From positions 93,706 to 157,705 of the forward strand of contig NZ_JARGER010000028.1 in the NCBI RefSeq assembly GCF_029210375.1: a DNA stretch of 64,000 nucleotides, in the 5' to 3' direction. The DNA comes from Nocardioides sp. YIM 152315 (GTDB taxonomy: Bacteria; Actinomycetota; Actinomycetes; Propionibacteriales; Nocardioidaceae). Of this stretch, positions 49,592 to 57,822 are shown piece after piece. The notes under the pieces are model-generated. The model was not told the origin of the DNA, did no database searches, and was given only the letters and a program-made list of their open reading frames with translations. The translations under genes were made by a program, and so were the position numbers. Each line of letters opens with the position of its first letter. Positions within the stretch are counted from its first letter, which is position 1.

Positions 49592-49598
49592 CCGCCCG

Positions 49599-51479
49599 TC
49601 ACACCTTCGCGCGCGAGCGCTCGTTGACGCTGACGAGGTAGTCGTAGATCGACATGGCGAGGGCGGTCCAGTTCTTCGGCGGCACGTTGCGCGACATGTT
49701 GCGGAACTCCATGATCACGCCGGACGGCTTCGCGAACGAGCCGCCCTCGTCGCCGACGGTGTCGAACTTGTTGCCCAGCCGGCCGAGCCCCTCGAGCTTG
49801 TCCTTGATCGCCGGGTTGGATTTGGCGGAGAGGTCGTCCCTGCCGACCAGGATCCCCAGCAGCCAGTCGTTGCGGCTGATCTGGAGCCCCGGGGTGTCGT
49901 CGACCCCGCCCTTGCTGCCTTGGTGGTAATCCTTGAGGATGCCGCGCTCGTAGACCTTGGCCCCGCCGGTGCCGCTGAGCTGGGCCACCTCGAGCACCCA
50001 GTCGACGAACGCCGTGGGGTCCATGCGCACGTCCTGGCGCTCCATCTCGCTGAGGCGCTTGAACATGGACGCGAAGTCGGTGCGCATCAGCATGGAGCCG
50101 GACAGCAGCTTCGCGTAGCTGAGGGGGGGCGTGCTCTGCGCGTCGACCAGGGCGCCGTTGTCGAGGTACATCGCGAGCACCGCGACCAGCGACTTCAGCT
50201 CCTTGCTCGGCTCGCCGGTGAGGTTGCGCGGCGGAGCGACGGTCTCGACCCTGCCCGCGAAGATCGCCGGGCCCTTCATGCCGCTCATCTTGTCGAGGTT
50301 CTTGGCACCGGTGGCGCCCTCCTCCGACAGGTTGGTCTGGTTGCCGGCGCCGCCCATCTCGGACATCAACTCGAGGAGCTTGTCGAACGCCACGCCCCCG
50401 GTGACCTGCGGGTTGGCCGTCAGGCCTCGCGTCGGATGGATCCAGGCGGCGGGATCCGCACCCTTGATGCCGACGTCCGACATCGGCACCGACGGGTCCC
50501 GGTCGGGCATCTTGAACGAGCCGATCTCGTCGAGGATCTCGTCGCGGTCCTTGCCCTGGTCGCCGAGCGCCTTCTCCTCCGCGAGGTACTCCTGGTGGGC
50601 CTCGTCGAACTTCTCGGTGTACTTGTCGTCCGCCTTCTTCACGACCTTCCTGCCGGCGGCGGCGACGATCCGGTCGACGTCGGCGACCATCGCGTCCATG
50701 ATCGCGGCCAGCTTGTCGCGGTCGTCCTCACCGAGCGGCGGATCGACGACGAACTCGATCGCCGAGCCGTAGTCGGAGTGCTCGTCGGCCTCCATCCGGA
50801 AGCCGTCGTACTGCTTGAGCACGGCGGTCTTGCCGTACGGCTCGAAGCGCTTGCGAAGGGTCTTGCGACGACGCTTGACGATGACGTTGGTCTCGAACTC
50901 GAAGCCGACCGCGCGACGCACCATCCGGCGGGCGCCTCCGCCCTGCTGCTCGACGTGCGCCAGCTCGTGGGCGAGCAGCCGGTCGCCCGACGCGTCGCCG
51001 GGACGGAAGGCCCCCTTGGCGAAGAACAGGTCGGTGCCCACCGTGAACGCCGTGGCCGACATCAGCCGGGAGAGCGAGTCCGCCTCGCCGTCGGTGTGCA
51101 CCCTCACGTCGGAGAACGACCTGCCGAAGGCGCCCTCCATCCGGCGCCGCACCGGGGCGTCCAGGGCGGCGCCGCGGCCGAGGCGCGCGCCGACCCGCTG
51201 CTGCGTCGGGGCGTCGAGCGCGCCACCGGCCATCCCGATCGCGCCGGTCTCGGCACCCGCGGAGCGGCGTACGCCGTGCTCGTGGACGTGCCCGGCACCG
51301 TCGGCGTGCCCGCCTCCCGTGCGGGCGGCCGCGAGGCGCGCGATCACGACGTTGGCCCGTGCGTCCGCCTCGAGCTCGGCGCGGTCGTCGGCCGCACCCA
51401 CCACGAGGTCGTCGGGTCGATGGTCCGACTCGTGCGCGTCGTCTGATCTGGGTGTCGCGTGGACCGGACCTGCGTGCAT
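49599..51479 (-). CDS. DUF4157 protein with HExxH motif and an uncharacterised C-terminal domain
   Basis: This 626-residue protein has a disordered His/Ala-rich start, a DUF4157 domain (about 105-182) with HELAHVEQQ (171-179), then a basic linker and a large domain (about 190-626) opening VGFEFETNVIV and containing IEFVVDPPLG, RNDWLLGILVG and VIMEFRNMSR. GFEFE…EFV is reminiscent of amidoligase-like folds; that is a guess. DUF4157 is found on extracellular-contractile-system and toxin-like proteins. No secretion or immunity gene is adjacent. I chose ATG 51479 because GGGAGA precedes it. Confidence 0.8.
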   Translation of the reverse strand: MHAGPVHATPRSDDAHESDHRPDDLVVGAADDRAELEADARANVVIARLAAARTGGGHADGAGHVHEHGVRRSAGAETGAIGMAGGALDAPTQQRVGARLGRGAALDAPVRRRMEGAFGRSFSDVRVHTDGEADSLSRLMSATAFTVGTDLFFAKGAFRPGDASGDRLLAHELAHVEQQGGGARRMVRRAVGFEFETNVIVKRRRKTLRKRFEPYGKTAVLKQYDGFRMEADEHSDYGSAIEFVVDPPLGEDDRDKLAAIMDAMVADVDRIVAAAGRKVVKKADDKYTEKFDEAHQEYLAEEKALGDQGKDRDEILDEIGSFKMPDRDPSVPMSDVGIKGADPAAWIHPTRGLTANPQVTGGVAFDKLLELMSEMGGAGNQTNLSEEGATGAKNLDKMSGMKGPAIFAGRVETVAPPRNLTGEPSKELKSLVAVLAMYLDNGALVDAQSTPPLSYAKLLSGSMLMRTDFASMFKRLSEMERQDVRMDPTAFVDWVLEVAQLSGTGGAKVYERGILKDYHQGSKGGVDDTPGLQISRNDWLLGILVGRDDLSAKSNPAIKDKLEGLGRLGNKFDTVGDEGGSFAKPSGVIMEFRNMSRNVPPKNWTALAMSIYDYLVSVNERSRAKV

Positions 51480-51581
51480 GCCGAGATCTCCCGCTGTGGA
51501 TGTGGAACCCGAGCCCCCAGCACGGTAGCCACGGGGACCCGCGGGTCGCATGGCCCGTTCGGGGCATTTCGTGGGGTGCGG

Positions 51582-52118
51582 TCAGCCCCGAGCCTGCCGC
51601 GCGCGGTACGCCGCGACCGCGTTGCGGTTGCCGCAGGCGGTGGAGCAGAAGCGGCGCGAGCGGTTGCGGGAGAGGTCGAGCACGATGCCCGTGCACGCCT
51701 CGTCGGCGCAGATGCCCAGCCGCGACATCTCGTCCTCGCGGATGAAGTCGATCATCGCCATCGCGGTGTCGACGATGATCCGCGTCGCCGGTCCGGCATC
51801 GGGGGAGACGCCGTGCAGGTGCCAGTCCCAGTCGTCGTGGCGCACCAGCTGCGGGACCGTCCCGGACTCGGCGAGCAGCTCGTTGACGAGCTGGGCGGCG
51901 CGGTCGCGGTCGGCGCCGAGGAGGTCGTGGAGGATCGGTCGCACGGCGCGGACCGCCTCGAGCTCGTCGGCGGTCGCCGACCGGCGTTCGGTGTGCAGGT
52001 ACTCGGCGTACCACTCGTCGAGCTGATCGACGCTGGTCAGGCCGTCGACGCCGATGGCGGAGTTGGCGAGCACCACGGCGGCCTGGAGGGTCGTCGTCGT
52101 GTCATTCGCCAAGGACAT
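51582..52118 (-). CDS. CGNR zinc-finger protein (ABATE domain), putative transcriptional regulator
   Basis: This 178-residue protein has an N-terminal helical ABATE domain (about 10-130) and a C-terminal zinc ribbon, GICADEACTGIVLDLSRN followed by RFCSTACGNRN, the CGNR signature that probably binds DNA. The start is ATG 52118. It is divergent from an EamA transporter, a common pairing in which the regulator may control export. Confidence 0.9.
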   Translation of the reverse strand: MSLANDTTTTLQAAVVLANSAIGVDGLTSVDQLDEWYAEYLHTERRSATADELEAVRAVRPILHDLLGADRDRAAQLVNELLAESGTVPQLVRHDDWDWHLHGVSPDAGPATRIIVDTAMAMIDFIREDEMSRLGICADEACTGIVLDLSRNRSRRFCSTACGNRNAVAAYRARQARG

Positions 52119-52124
52119 GTTGAC

Positions 52125-52130
52125 ATATTA
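52125..52130 (-). promoter_or_regulatory. -10 hexamer of the CGNR gene (leaderless type)
   Basis: On the minus strand TAATAT ends 6 bases before ATG 52118, the closest match to the TATAAT consensus among the hexamers I noted in this window. Confidence 0.6.
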
Positions 52131-52227
52131 CCGGGCCGTCGCGACATTCGTAGAAGATTGCCGAGTCTTCCGAGTCGGAGGTTCATCCGCAATGCGCGCG
52201 CACGAACTCCTGGTTCGGGACACTGGG

Positions 52228-52233
52228 TACCAT
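52228..52233 (+). promoter_or_regulatory. -10 hexamer of the EamA transporter gene (leaderless type)
   Basis: TACCAT ends 5 bases before GTG 52239. The 120-base divergent gap holds this and the CGNR promoter. Confidence 0.45.
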
Positions 52234-52238
52234 CAGCC

Positions 52239-53225
52239 GTGACCAAGCTCGCCGACGACGCGTCCGTGACCACGCCGACGGTGCCGCCGGGCTCCCGGCT
52301 CGCCGCCGGCCTGGCCTTCGCGGTCGTCTCGGCCGCGACGTTCGGGCTCTCCGGGCCGCTCGCCCGGCCGCTGCTCGAGTCCGGCTGGAGCCCCGGCGCG
52401 ATCGTGCTGATCCGGATCTCCCTCGCGGCGCTCGTGGTGCTGCCGTTCGGGCTGCTGGCGCTGCGGGGACACCGCGGCGTCGTACGCCGCAACGCCGGCC
52501 TGATCGTCCTCTACGGCACGCTCGCGGTGGCCGGCGCCCAGTTCTGCTACTTCTCCGCGGTCCAGCACATGCAGGTGGGGCCCGCCCTGCTGATCGAGTA
52601 CACGGCCCCCGCCGCGGTCGTCGTCTGGATGTGGCTGCGGCACGGCGAGCGCCCCGGCCCGCTGACGCTGGTGGGTGCCGGTCTCGCCGCGCTCGGCCTG
52701 GTGCTCGTGCTCGACCTGGTCTCCGGTGCAGACCTCGACCCGGTGGGCGTGCTCTGGGCGCTCGCCGCGATGGTCGGCGCCGCGACGTACTTCGTCATCT
52801 CCGCCGACGAGGCCAACGGCCTGCCGCCGATGGCGCTCGCGGCGGGTGGCCTGCTCGTCGGCGCCACGGTGCTCGGCCTGGCCGGCCTGGTCGGCGTGCT
52901 CCCGATGGAGGGGGCGACGGCCGACGTGACGTACGCCGGCGCCGCCGTGACCTGGTGGGTCCCGCTGCTGCTCCTCGGAGTCGTCACCGCGGCCGTCGCC
53001 TACACGACCGGCATCGCCGCCGGCCGGCGGCTCGGGTCGCGGCTCGCGTCGTTCGTCGCGCTGCTCGAGGTGGTGGCGGGCGTGGTGTTCGCCTGGCTGC
53101 TGCTCGACGAGCTGCCCCGGCCGGTGCAGCTGGTCGGCGGGGTGCTGATCCTGGCGGGCGTGGTCGGAGTGAAGCTGGGCGAGCGGGCCACGGCGGCGGC
53201 ACCGGCCGCGGGCGAGCTGCCCTAG
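52239..53225 (+). CDS. EamA/DMT-family transporter
   Basis: This 328-residue membrane protein has ten hydrophobic helices arranged as two EamA repeats (about 20-150 and 165-310), with SAATFGLSGPLARPLLE at the start and EVVAGVVFAWLLLDE near the end. Members export amino acids or other small metabolites. It ends in a three-copy 16-bp repeat shared with the converging gene. Confidence 0.88.
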   Translation: MTKLADDASVTTPTVPPGSRLAAGLAFAVVSAATFGLSGPLARPLLESGWSPGAIVLIRISLAALVVLPFGLLALRGHRGVVRRNAGLIVLYGTLAVAGAQFCYFSAVQHMQVGPALLIEYTAPAAVVVWMWLRHGERPGPLTLVGAGLAALGLVLVLDLVSGADLDPVGVLWALAAMVGAATYFVISADEANGLPPMALAAGGLLVGATVLGLAGLVGVLPMEGATADVTYAGAAVTWWVPLLLLGVVTAAVAYTTGIAAGRRLGSRLASFVALLEVVAGVVFAWLLLDELPRPVQLVGGVLILAGVVGVKLGERATAAAPAAGELP

Positions 53226-53269
53226 CTCTCGCGTGTCCTAGCTCTCGGGTGTCCTGGCTACCGGGTGTC
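53222..53269. repeat. Three tandem 16-bp repeats between convergent genes
   Basis: CTAGCTCTCGCGTGTC, CTAGCTCTCGGGTGTC and CTGGCTACCGGGTGTC lie head to tail. The first contains the EamA TAG stop; the third encodes the last residues and TAG stop of the AI-2E transporter on the other strand. Confidence 0.85.
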
Positions 53270-54394
53270 CTGCCGCCGGACCCAGACCTCGCGCACCAGC
53301 ATCAGGACGGTGGCGGCGGTCGGGATCGCCAGCAGCGCGCCGACGACGCCGAAGAGGGCGGCGCCGACGAGCGCGGCGATCACGGTGACCGCGCCGGGGA
53401 CGTCGACGGACTTCGACATCACCCGTGGGTAGATCACGTAGTTCTCCACCTGCTGGTAGACGAGGTAGAAGATCGCGCAGGCGAGGCCGATCCTCCAGTC
53501 CTCGGCGAAGGCGATCGCCGTGACGATGACGGCGCCGAGCGTCGCGCCGATCATCGGGATCACGTCGAGCAGCGCGACCACGAAGGCCAGCGCGACGGCG
53601 TACTCGCCGAGCCCGACGACGAAGAGGAACACCAGCGACGAGATGCCGGCGCACATCGCGACGATGAACGCGCCGGAGACGTAGCCCCCGACGCTGCGCA
53701 CGATGCGGTCGCCGAGCCGGGAGACCCGGTCGCGGCGCGACGCGGGCGCGAGGCGGTAGATCGCGGACGTCGTGGTCTGCAGCGACGCGAGGAAGTAGAG
53801 CGTGAGCACGATGACGATGAACCCGTTGAAGAGCGCGCCGAGCACCGCGAGTCCGACGCCGACGGCCCCGCCGAAGATCGCGCCGGCGAAGTCACCGTTG
53901 GTGACGTAGTCCTGGATCTTCGTGATGATGTCGTACTCGTCGTCGAGCCGCTGCACCTGCCGGTTGCGCTGGAGCTGGTCCAGCCACTGCGGGACGTTGT
54001 CCGTCAGCGACCGCACCTGGTCCGCGATCACCGGCACGATCGCGACGATGAAGAGCGCGAGTGCCGCGAGGAACGCCAGGATCACGGTCAGGACGGCGTA
54101 CGACCGGCCCAGGCCGCGGCGCTCGAACCAGCGCACGGCCGGGTCGAGCCCGGCCGCGAGGAAGAGCGACACGACGATCAACATCAGCGTCGAGCCGATC
54201 GCCTGGATCTGCGTGGCCAGCCAGACGGCGACCAGGACGCCGAGCCCGCCGACGAAGCCCACGAAGAACGGTGCGTGGTGGTCCAGCGGGGGGCCGGGCT
54301 CGCCGAGATAGTCGTCGTCGACGGGGATGCCCGGCGACGCGTCCCCGGAGGCGTCGGCCGGCTCGGCAGCCGGCGCCTCCGCGGCGTCGCTCAT
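53258..54394 (-). CDS. AI-2E-family transporter (PerM-like)
   Basis: This 378-residue membrane protein has an acidic N-terminal tail (1-40), about eight membrane segments, a soluble loop (about 125-175) and the late motif ALLDVIPMIGATLGAV, typical of the family. Members move small molecules or act in Na+/H+ antiport; the substrate is not predictable. The ATG is preceded by AAGGAT and lies 22 bases after the coiled-coil gene, so they are probably an operon. Confidence 0.88.
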   Translation of the reverse strand: MSDAAEAPAAEPADASGDASPGIPVDDDYLGEPGPPLDHHAPFFVGFVGGLGVLVAVWLATQIQAIGSTLMLIVVSLFLAAGLDPAVRWFERRGLGRSYAVLTVILAFLAALALFIVAIVPVIADQVRSLTDNVPQWLDQLQRNRQVQRLDDEYDIITKIQDYVTNGDFAGAIFGGAVGVGLAVLGALFNGFIVIVLTLYFLASLQTTTSAIYRLAPASRRDRVSRLGDRIVRSVGGYVSGAFIVAMCAGISSLVFLFVVGLGEYAVALAFVVALLDVIPMIGATLGAVIVTAIAFAEDWRIGLACAIFYLVYQQVENYVIYPRVMSKSVDVPGAVTVIAALVGAALFGVVGALLAIPTAATVLMLVREVWVRRQDTR

Positions 54395-54416
54395 GCAGGA
54401 TCCTTCACCGGGATGC

Positions 54417-55694
54417 TCACTCGTCGTCCTCGGCGAAGCCCGCCACGACGTCACGCAGGGACGCGAGCTGGGCGGTGATGGCATCGCGACGCTTGGCCAT
54501 CCGGTCGACCTCGGCCCTGATCGCGGCCAGCTCGCGCTCGGCCTCGGCGGCACCGCTCGAGGTCAGCGACTCCGCCTGGGTGCGTGCGGTGGCCACGATC
54601 TGCTCGCCCTCGCGACGGGCCCGGCTGAGCAGGGCCTCGGCCTCGGTCGCGGCCTGGCCGCGGTGCTCGGCCGCCTGGGCCGATGCCGCCTGGGCGCGCT
54701 GCTCGGCCGCGACCGCGCGCTGCTCGGCCTCCTCGACGAGGCGGCGGGTCTCCGCGGTCGCGCTCGCGTGGTGGTCGGTGGCCTCGCGGGCGAGCCGCTC
54801 CTTCTCGACCGCGAGCGTGCGCCGCGCCTCCTGGGCCTCCCGGTCGACGGCGGCGCGCAGCTGCTCGGCCTCCCGCTTGGCGGAGGTGCGCAGCTCGTTG
54901 GCCTCCTGCGCCGCGGCGAGCCGGAGCTGGGCGGCCTCGCGCTGCGCGGTCGCGAGCAGGTCCTCGGCCTCGCTGCGCGCCTGGGCGCGCTCCTGCTCCG
55001 CGTCGGCCACGAGCCGGCTGCGGTGCTCGTCGAGCTCCTTGAGCTGCACCAGGCGCATGTCCTCGGCCTCGCGGGCCGCGTCGGCCCGGGTCGCCCGGGC
55101 GTCGCGGGACGCCTGCTCGCGGATCTCCGCGGCGTCGCGCTCGGCGGTCTCGCGGACCTCCGCGGCCTCCTCCTCGGCGAGCCGCAGCATCGCCGAGGCC
55201 CGCCCGCCCAGGCCGGCGTACGACGGGTTCTTGTTCTCCTCCAGCTCGCCCCGGAGCGTGGTCACCTGCTGCTCGAGGTCGACCGCGCGGCGCTCGGACT
55301 CTGTCAGGCTCGCGCTGAGGCCAGCCTTCTCGCTCGCGAGCTGGCGCAGCCGGGTGTCGACCGCGTCGCGGTCGTAGCCGCCACGACGCACGACCGGGAG
55401 CGCACCCGCGGGAGCCTGGGCCTGGGCCTGCGACTGGGTCTGCGCCCGGGTCTGCGCCGGGGCCGGGGCCGGTGCGCGGGGCGGCGTGGGGCTCGGGGCC
55501 GCCGCAGTCGTCGCCGGGGTGACCGGGGCGGCGGGGGCCGACCCGGCGCGGGGGCGCTCGGTCCCCGGCGCGGTCTGCCGCGGCGTCACGGCCGGCATCA
55601 CCTGCGTGGCGTCGGCGTCGTCAGCGGCGGCGGCGCGGGTCTCGTCCTCTTCCGGCTCGTTGTCGTCGAAGATGGACAGTCCCTGGTCGCTCAT
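54417..55694 (-). CDS. Large coiled-coil protein, DivIVA/Scy-like scaffold candidate
   Basis: This 425-residue protein has an acidic start (MSDQGLSIFDDNEPEED), a Pro/Ala/Gln linker (about 40-115), the short motif RRGGYDRDAVDTRLRQLASE, which resembles the membrane-curvature region of DivIVA-type proteins, then an unbroken Ala/Glu/Arg coiled coil (about 130-410). It probably organises the cell pole, septum or cell envelope. GGAG precedes the ATG. Assignment to a named family is uncertain. Confidence 0.8.
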   Translation of the reverse strand: MSDQGLSIFDDNEPEEDETRAAAADDADATQVMPAVTPRQTAPGTERPRAGSAPAAPVTPATTAAAPSPTPPRAPAPAPAQTRAQTQSQAQAQAPAGALPVVRRGGYDRDAVDTRLRQLASEKAGLSASLTESERRAVDLEQQVTTLRGELEENKNPSYAGLGGRASAMLRLAEEEAAEVRETAERDAAEIREQASRDARATRADAAREAEDMRLVQLKELDEHRSRLVADAEQERAQARSEAEDLLATAQREAAQLRLAAAQEANELRTSAKREAEQLRAAVDREAQEARRTLAVEKERLAREATDHHASATAETRRLVEEAEQRAVAAEQRAQAASAQAAEHRGQAATEAEALLSRARREGEQIVATARTQAESLTSSGAAEAERELAAIRAEVDRMAKRRDAITAQLASLRDVVAGFAEDDE

Positions 55695-55819
55695 CGCGGC
55701 GCAACTCCTTCGCGTTGGTGTGTGCGGCCCAGTCTTGCCGATCGGGCCGGCCGATCCCAGCCCGGCACACCCGGGGGACGCGCCGACCCGCCCGAAAGTT
55801 TCGGGCGGGTCGGCGTCGG

Positions 55820-57157
55820 TCAGACCCCGCGGAAGCGGTTGATCGCCTCGAGGTGCTGCTCGCGCATCTCGTGGTCGCGGACGCCGAGGCCCTCGGTGGG
55901 GGCGAGGCAGAGGACGCCGACCTTGCCCTGGTGGGCGTTCTGGTGGACGTCGAGGGCGGCCTGGCCGACGTCGTCGAGGGCGTAGGTCTTCGAGAGGGTC
56001 GGGTGGATCTTGCCCTTCGCGATGAGCCGGTTGGCCTCCCAGGACTCGCGGTAGTTGGCGAAGTGCGAGGAGATGATGCGCTTGAGGTTCATCCACAGGT
56101 AGCGGTTGTCGTACTCGTGCATGTAGCCGCTGGTGGAGGCGCAGGTGGTGATGGTGCCGCCCTTGCGGGTCACGTAGACGGAGGCGCCGAAGGTCTCGCG
56201 GCCGGGGTGCTCGAAGACGATGTCGATGTCCTCGCCGCCGGTGAGCTCGCGGATCTTCGCGCCGAGGCGCTTCCACTCCTTCGGGTCCTGGGTGTGCTCG
56301 TCCTTCCAGAACCGGTAGCCCTCCTCGGAGCGGTTGATGATCAGCTTCGCGCCCATCGAGCGACAGATCTCGGCCTTCTCCTCGTTGGAGACCACGCAGA
56401 CCGGGGTGGCGCCGCCGTTGAGGGCGTACTGGGTCGCGAAGCCGCCCAGGCCGCCGGAGGCGCCCCAGATCAGCACGTTGTCGCCCTGCTTCATGTCGCC
56501 GCCGTTCTTGGAGACGAGCTGGCGGTACGCCGTGCAGTTGACCAGGCCGGGGGAGGCGGCCTCCTCCCAGGTCAGGTGGGCCGGCTTGGGCATCAGCTGG
56601 TTGGCCTTGACCAGGGCGACGTGGGCGAGGCCGCCGAAGTTGGTCTCGAAGCCCCAGATCCGCTGCTGCGGGTCGAGCATCGTGTCGTCGTGGCCGTCGG
56701 GGTCCTCGAGCTCGACCGAGAGGCAGTGGGCGACCACCTCGGTGCCCGGCTGCCACCTGGTGACGCCCGGGCCGGTGCGCAGGACCACGCCGGACAGGTC
56801 GGACCCGACCACGTGGTAGGGCAGGTCGTGCCGCTTGGTGAGCGGGGAGAGGCGGCCGTAGCGCTCGAGGAACCCGAAGGTCGAGACCGGTTCGAAGATC
56901 GACGTCCACACCGTGTTGTAGTTGATCGCGCTCGCCATGACGGCGACCAGCGCCTCGCCGGGGCCGAGCTCGGGCAGCGCGACGTCCTCGACGTGCAGCG
57001 ACTTGCGGGGGTCCTTCTCCTTGGTCGCGATGCCCTCGAAGATCCCGGCCTCGTCCTTGTGGACGGTCGCGGCCCGGTAGTGGTCGGGGATCTCGAGGGT
57101 CGCGAAGTCACCTGCGGCAGTGTCGCCTGCCTGGATCGCGTCGAGGATGTGCTGCAC
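55820..57157 (-). CDS. ccr: Crotonyl-CoA carboxylase/reductase
   Basis: This 445-residue medium-chain reductase should reduce crotonyl-CoA with NADPH while fixing CO2, giving ethylmalonyl-CoA. It shows VMASAINYNTVWTSIFEPV, WGFETNFGGLA, the nucleotide loop WGASGGLGGFATQYA and YMHEYDNRYLWM, closely matching the Streptomyces enzyme as I remember it. I chose GTG 57157 (AGGAG upstream) because it gives the usual length and start (xxxILDAIQ); a GTG-type start at 57208 would cross a regulatory dyad. Confidence 0.93.
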   Translation of the reverse strand: MQHILDAIQAGDTAAGDFATLEIPDHYRAATVHKDEAGIFEGIATKEKDPRKSLHVEDVALPELGPGEALVAVMASAINYNTVWTSIFEPVSTFGFLERYGRLSPLTKRHDLPYHVVGSDLSGVVLRTGPGVTRWQPGTEVVAHCLSVELEDPDGHDDTMLDPQQRIWGFETNFGGLAHVALVKANQLMPKPAHLTWEEAASPGLVNCTAYRQLVSKNGGDMKQGDNVLIWGASGGLGGFATQYALNGGATPVCVVSNEEKAEICRSMGAKLIINRSEEGYRFWKDEHTQDPKEWKRLGAKIRELTGGEDIDIVFEHPGRETFGASVYVTRKGGTITTCASTSGYMHEYDNRYLWMNLKRIISSHFANYRESWEANRLIAKGKIHPTLSKTYALDDVGQAALDVHQNAHQGKVGVLCLAPTEGLGVRDHEMREQHLEAINRFRGV

Positions 57158-57197
57158 GTCGGCTCCTGGTTGGGTCGAGCGGCTGGGCTTTGGCGGG

Positions 57198-57214
57198 AGA
57201 TTACCCATCGGTAA
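57198..57214 (-). promoter_or_regulatory. Promoter of ccr with TTACC-N4-GGTAA dyad
   Basis: On the minus strand TTACCGATGGGTAA (57201-57214) is a perfect 5-4-5 inverted repeat and overlaps a TAATCT -10 (57198-57203). A leader of about 35 bases with a ribosome site follows. The same core stands over the -35 of ecm at 38162-38174. Confidence 0.55.
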
Positions 57215-57245
57215 CCGGGGCCAGCCAGCCCCTGTGACCTGTTCC

Positions 57246-57698
57246 TCAGTGGGAGGCGACGGCCGGCTCCACGAGCTCGACGAGCACGCCGCCGGCGTCC
57301 TTGGGGTGGATGAAGTTGATCCGCGAGTCCGAGGTCCCGCGACGCGGCTCGTCGTACAGCAGACGCAGGCCGCGCTCGCGCAGGATCGCGCTGACCGCCT
57401 CGACGTCGGTGACCCGATAGGCCATCTGCTGGATGCCCGGCCCCTTGGCGTCGAGGAACTTCGCGATCGTGGACTGCTCGTCGAGCGGGGCGAGGAGCTG
57501 GATGCAGGAGTGGGGCTGCTCGGGGTCGCCGACGGCCATCATCGCCTCGCGGACACCCTGCTCCTCGTTGACCTCCTGGTGCGCCAGCCGCATCCCGTAC
57601 ATCTCCTGGTAGAAGGCGATCGCGGCGTCCAGGTCGGGCACGGCGATGCCGACGTGGTCGATCGCGGTGAAGAGGTGCTCGGGGATCTCCAGGCTCAT
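57246..57698 (-). CDS. mce: Methylmalonyl/ethylmalonyl-CoA epimerase
   Basis: This 150-residue vicinal-oxygen-chelate enzyme interconverts the C2 epimers of ethylmalonyl- or methylmalonyl-CoA between Ccr and the mutase. It has the metal histidine in AIDHVGIAVPDLD, HSCIQLLAPL and the final glutamate in VLVELVEP. ATG 57707 (two codons earlier MSA) is an alternative start. It lies upstream of ccr, 88 bases apart, and is divergent from the thiolase. M. tuberculosis Rv1322A holds the same place. Confidence 0.93.
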   Translation of the reverse strand: MSLEIPEHLFTAIDHVGIAVPDLDAAIAFYQEMYGMRLAHQEVNEEQGVREAMMAVGDPEQPHSCIQLLAPLDEQSTIAKFLDAKGPGIQQMAYRVTDVEAVSAILRERGLRLLYDEPRRGTSDSRINFIHPKDAGGVLVELVEPAVASH

Positions 57699-57822
57699 GG
57701 CCGACATGGTCGTACGCCGCGGGCGCGGCGGCGAGCACGTGTGAGATGTTCCACCCTCGCCGGGGTCCGGGAGCGTGGGTAAGGTCGGCCGGAGATCGAC
57801 CCACGAGTCTTGGAGGCCTTCC

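Noticed and set aside
49599..51479. Extracellular contractile injection system locus
   Set aside because: Only the DUF4157 protein is present; no sheath, tube, baseplate or AAA+ genes are nearby.
54327..55985. Leu/Gly-rich plus-strand frame over the coiled-coil gene
   Set aside because: Antisense of an Ala/Glu/Arg coiled coil reads as repetitive Leu/Gly/Arg; no ribosome site or motifs.
57158..57208. N-terminal extension of Ccr starting at 57208
   Set aside because: It would translate the TTACC dyad and promoter region; GTG 57157 has a ribosome site and gives the usual length.
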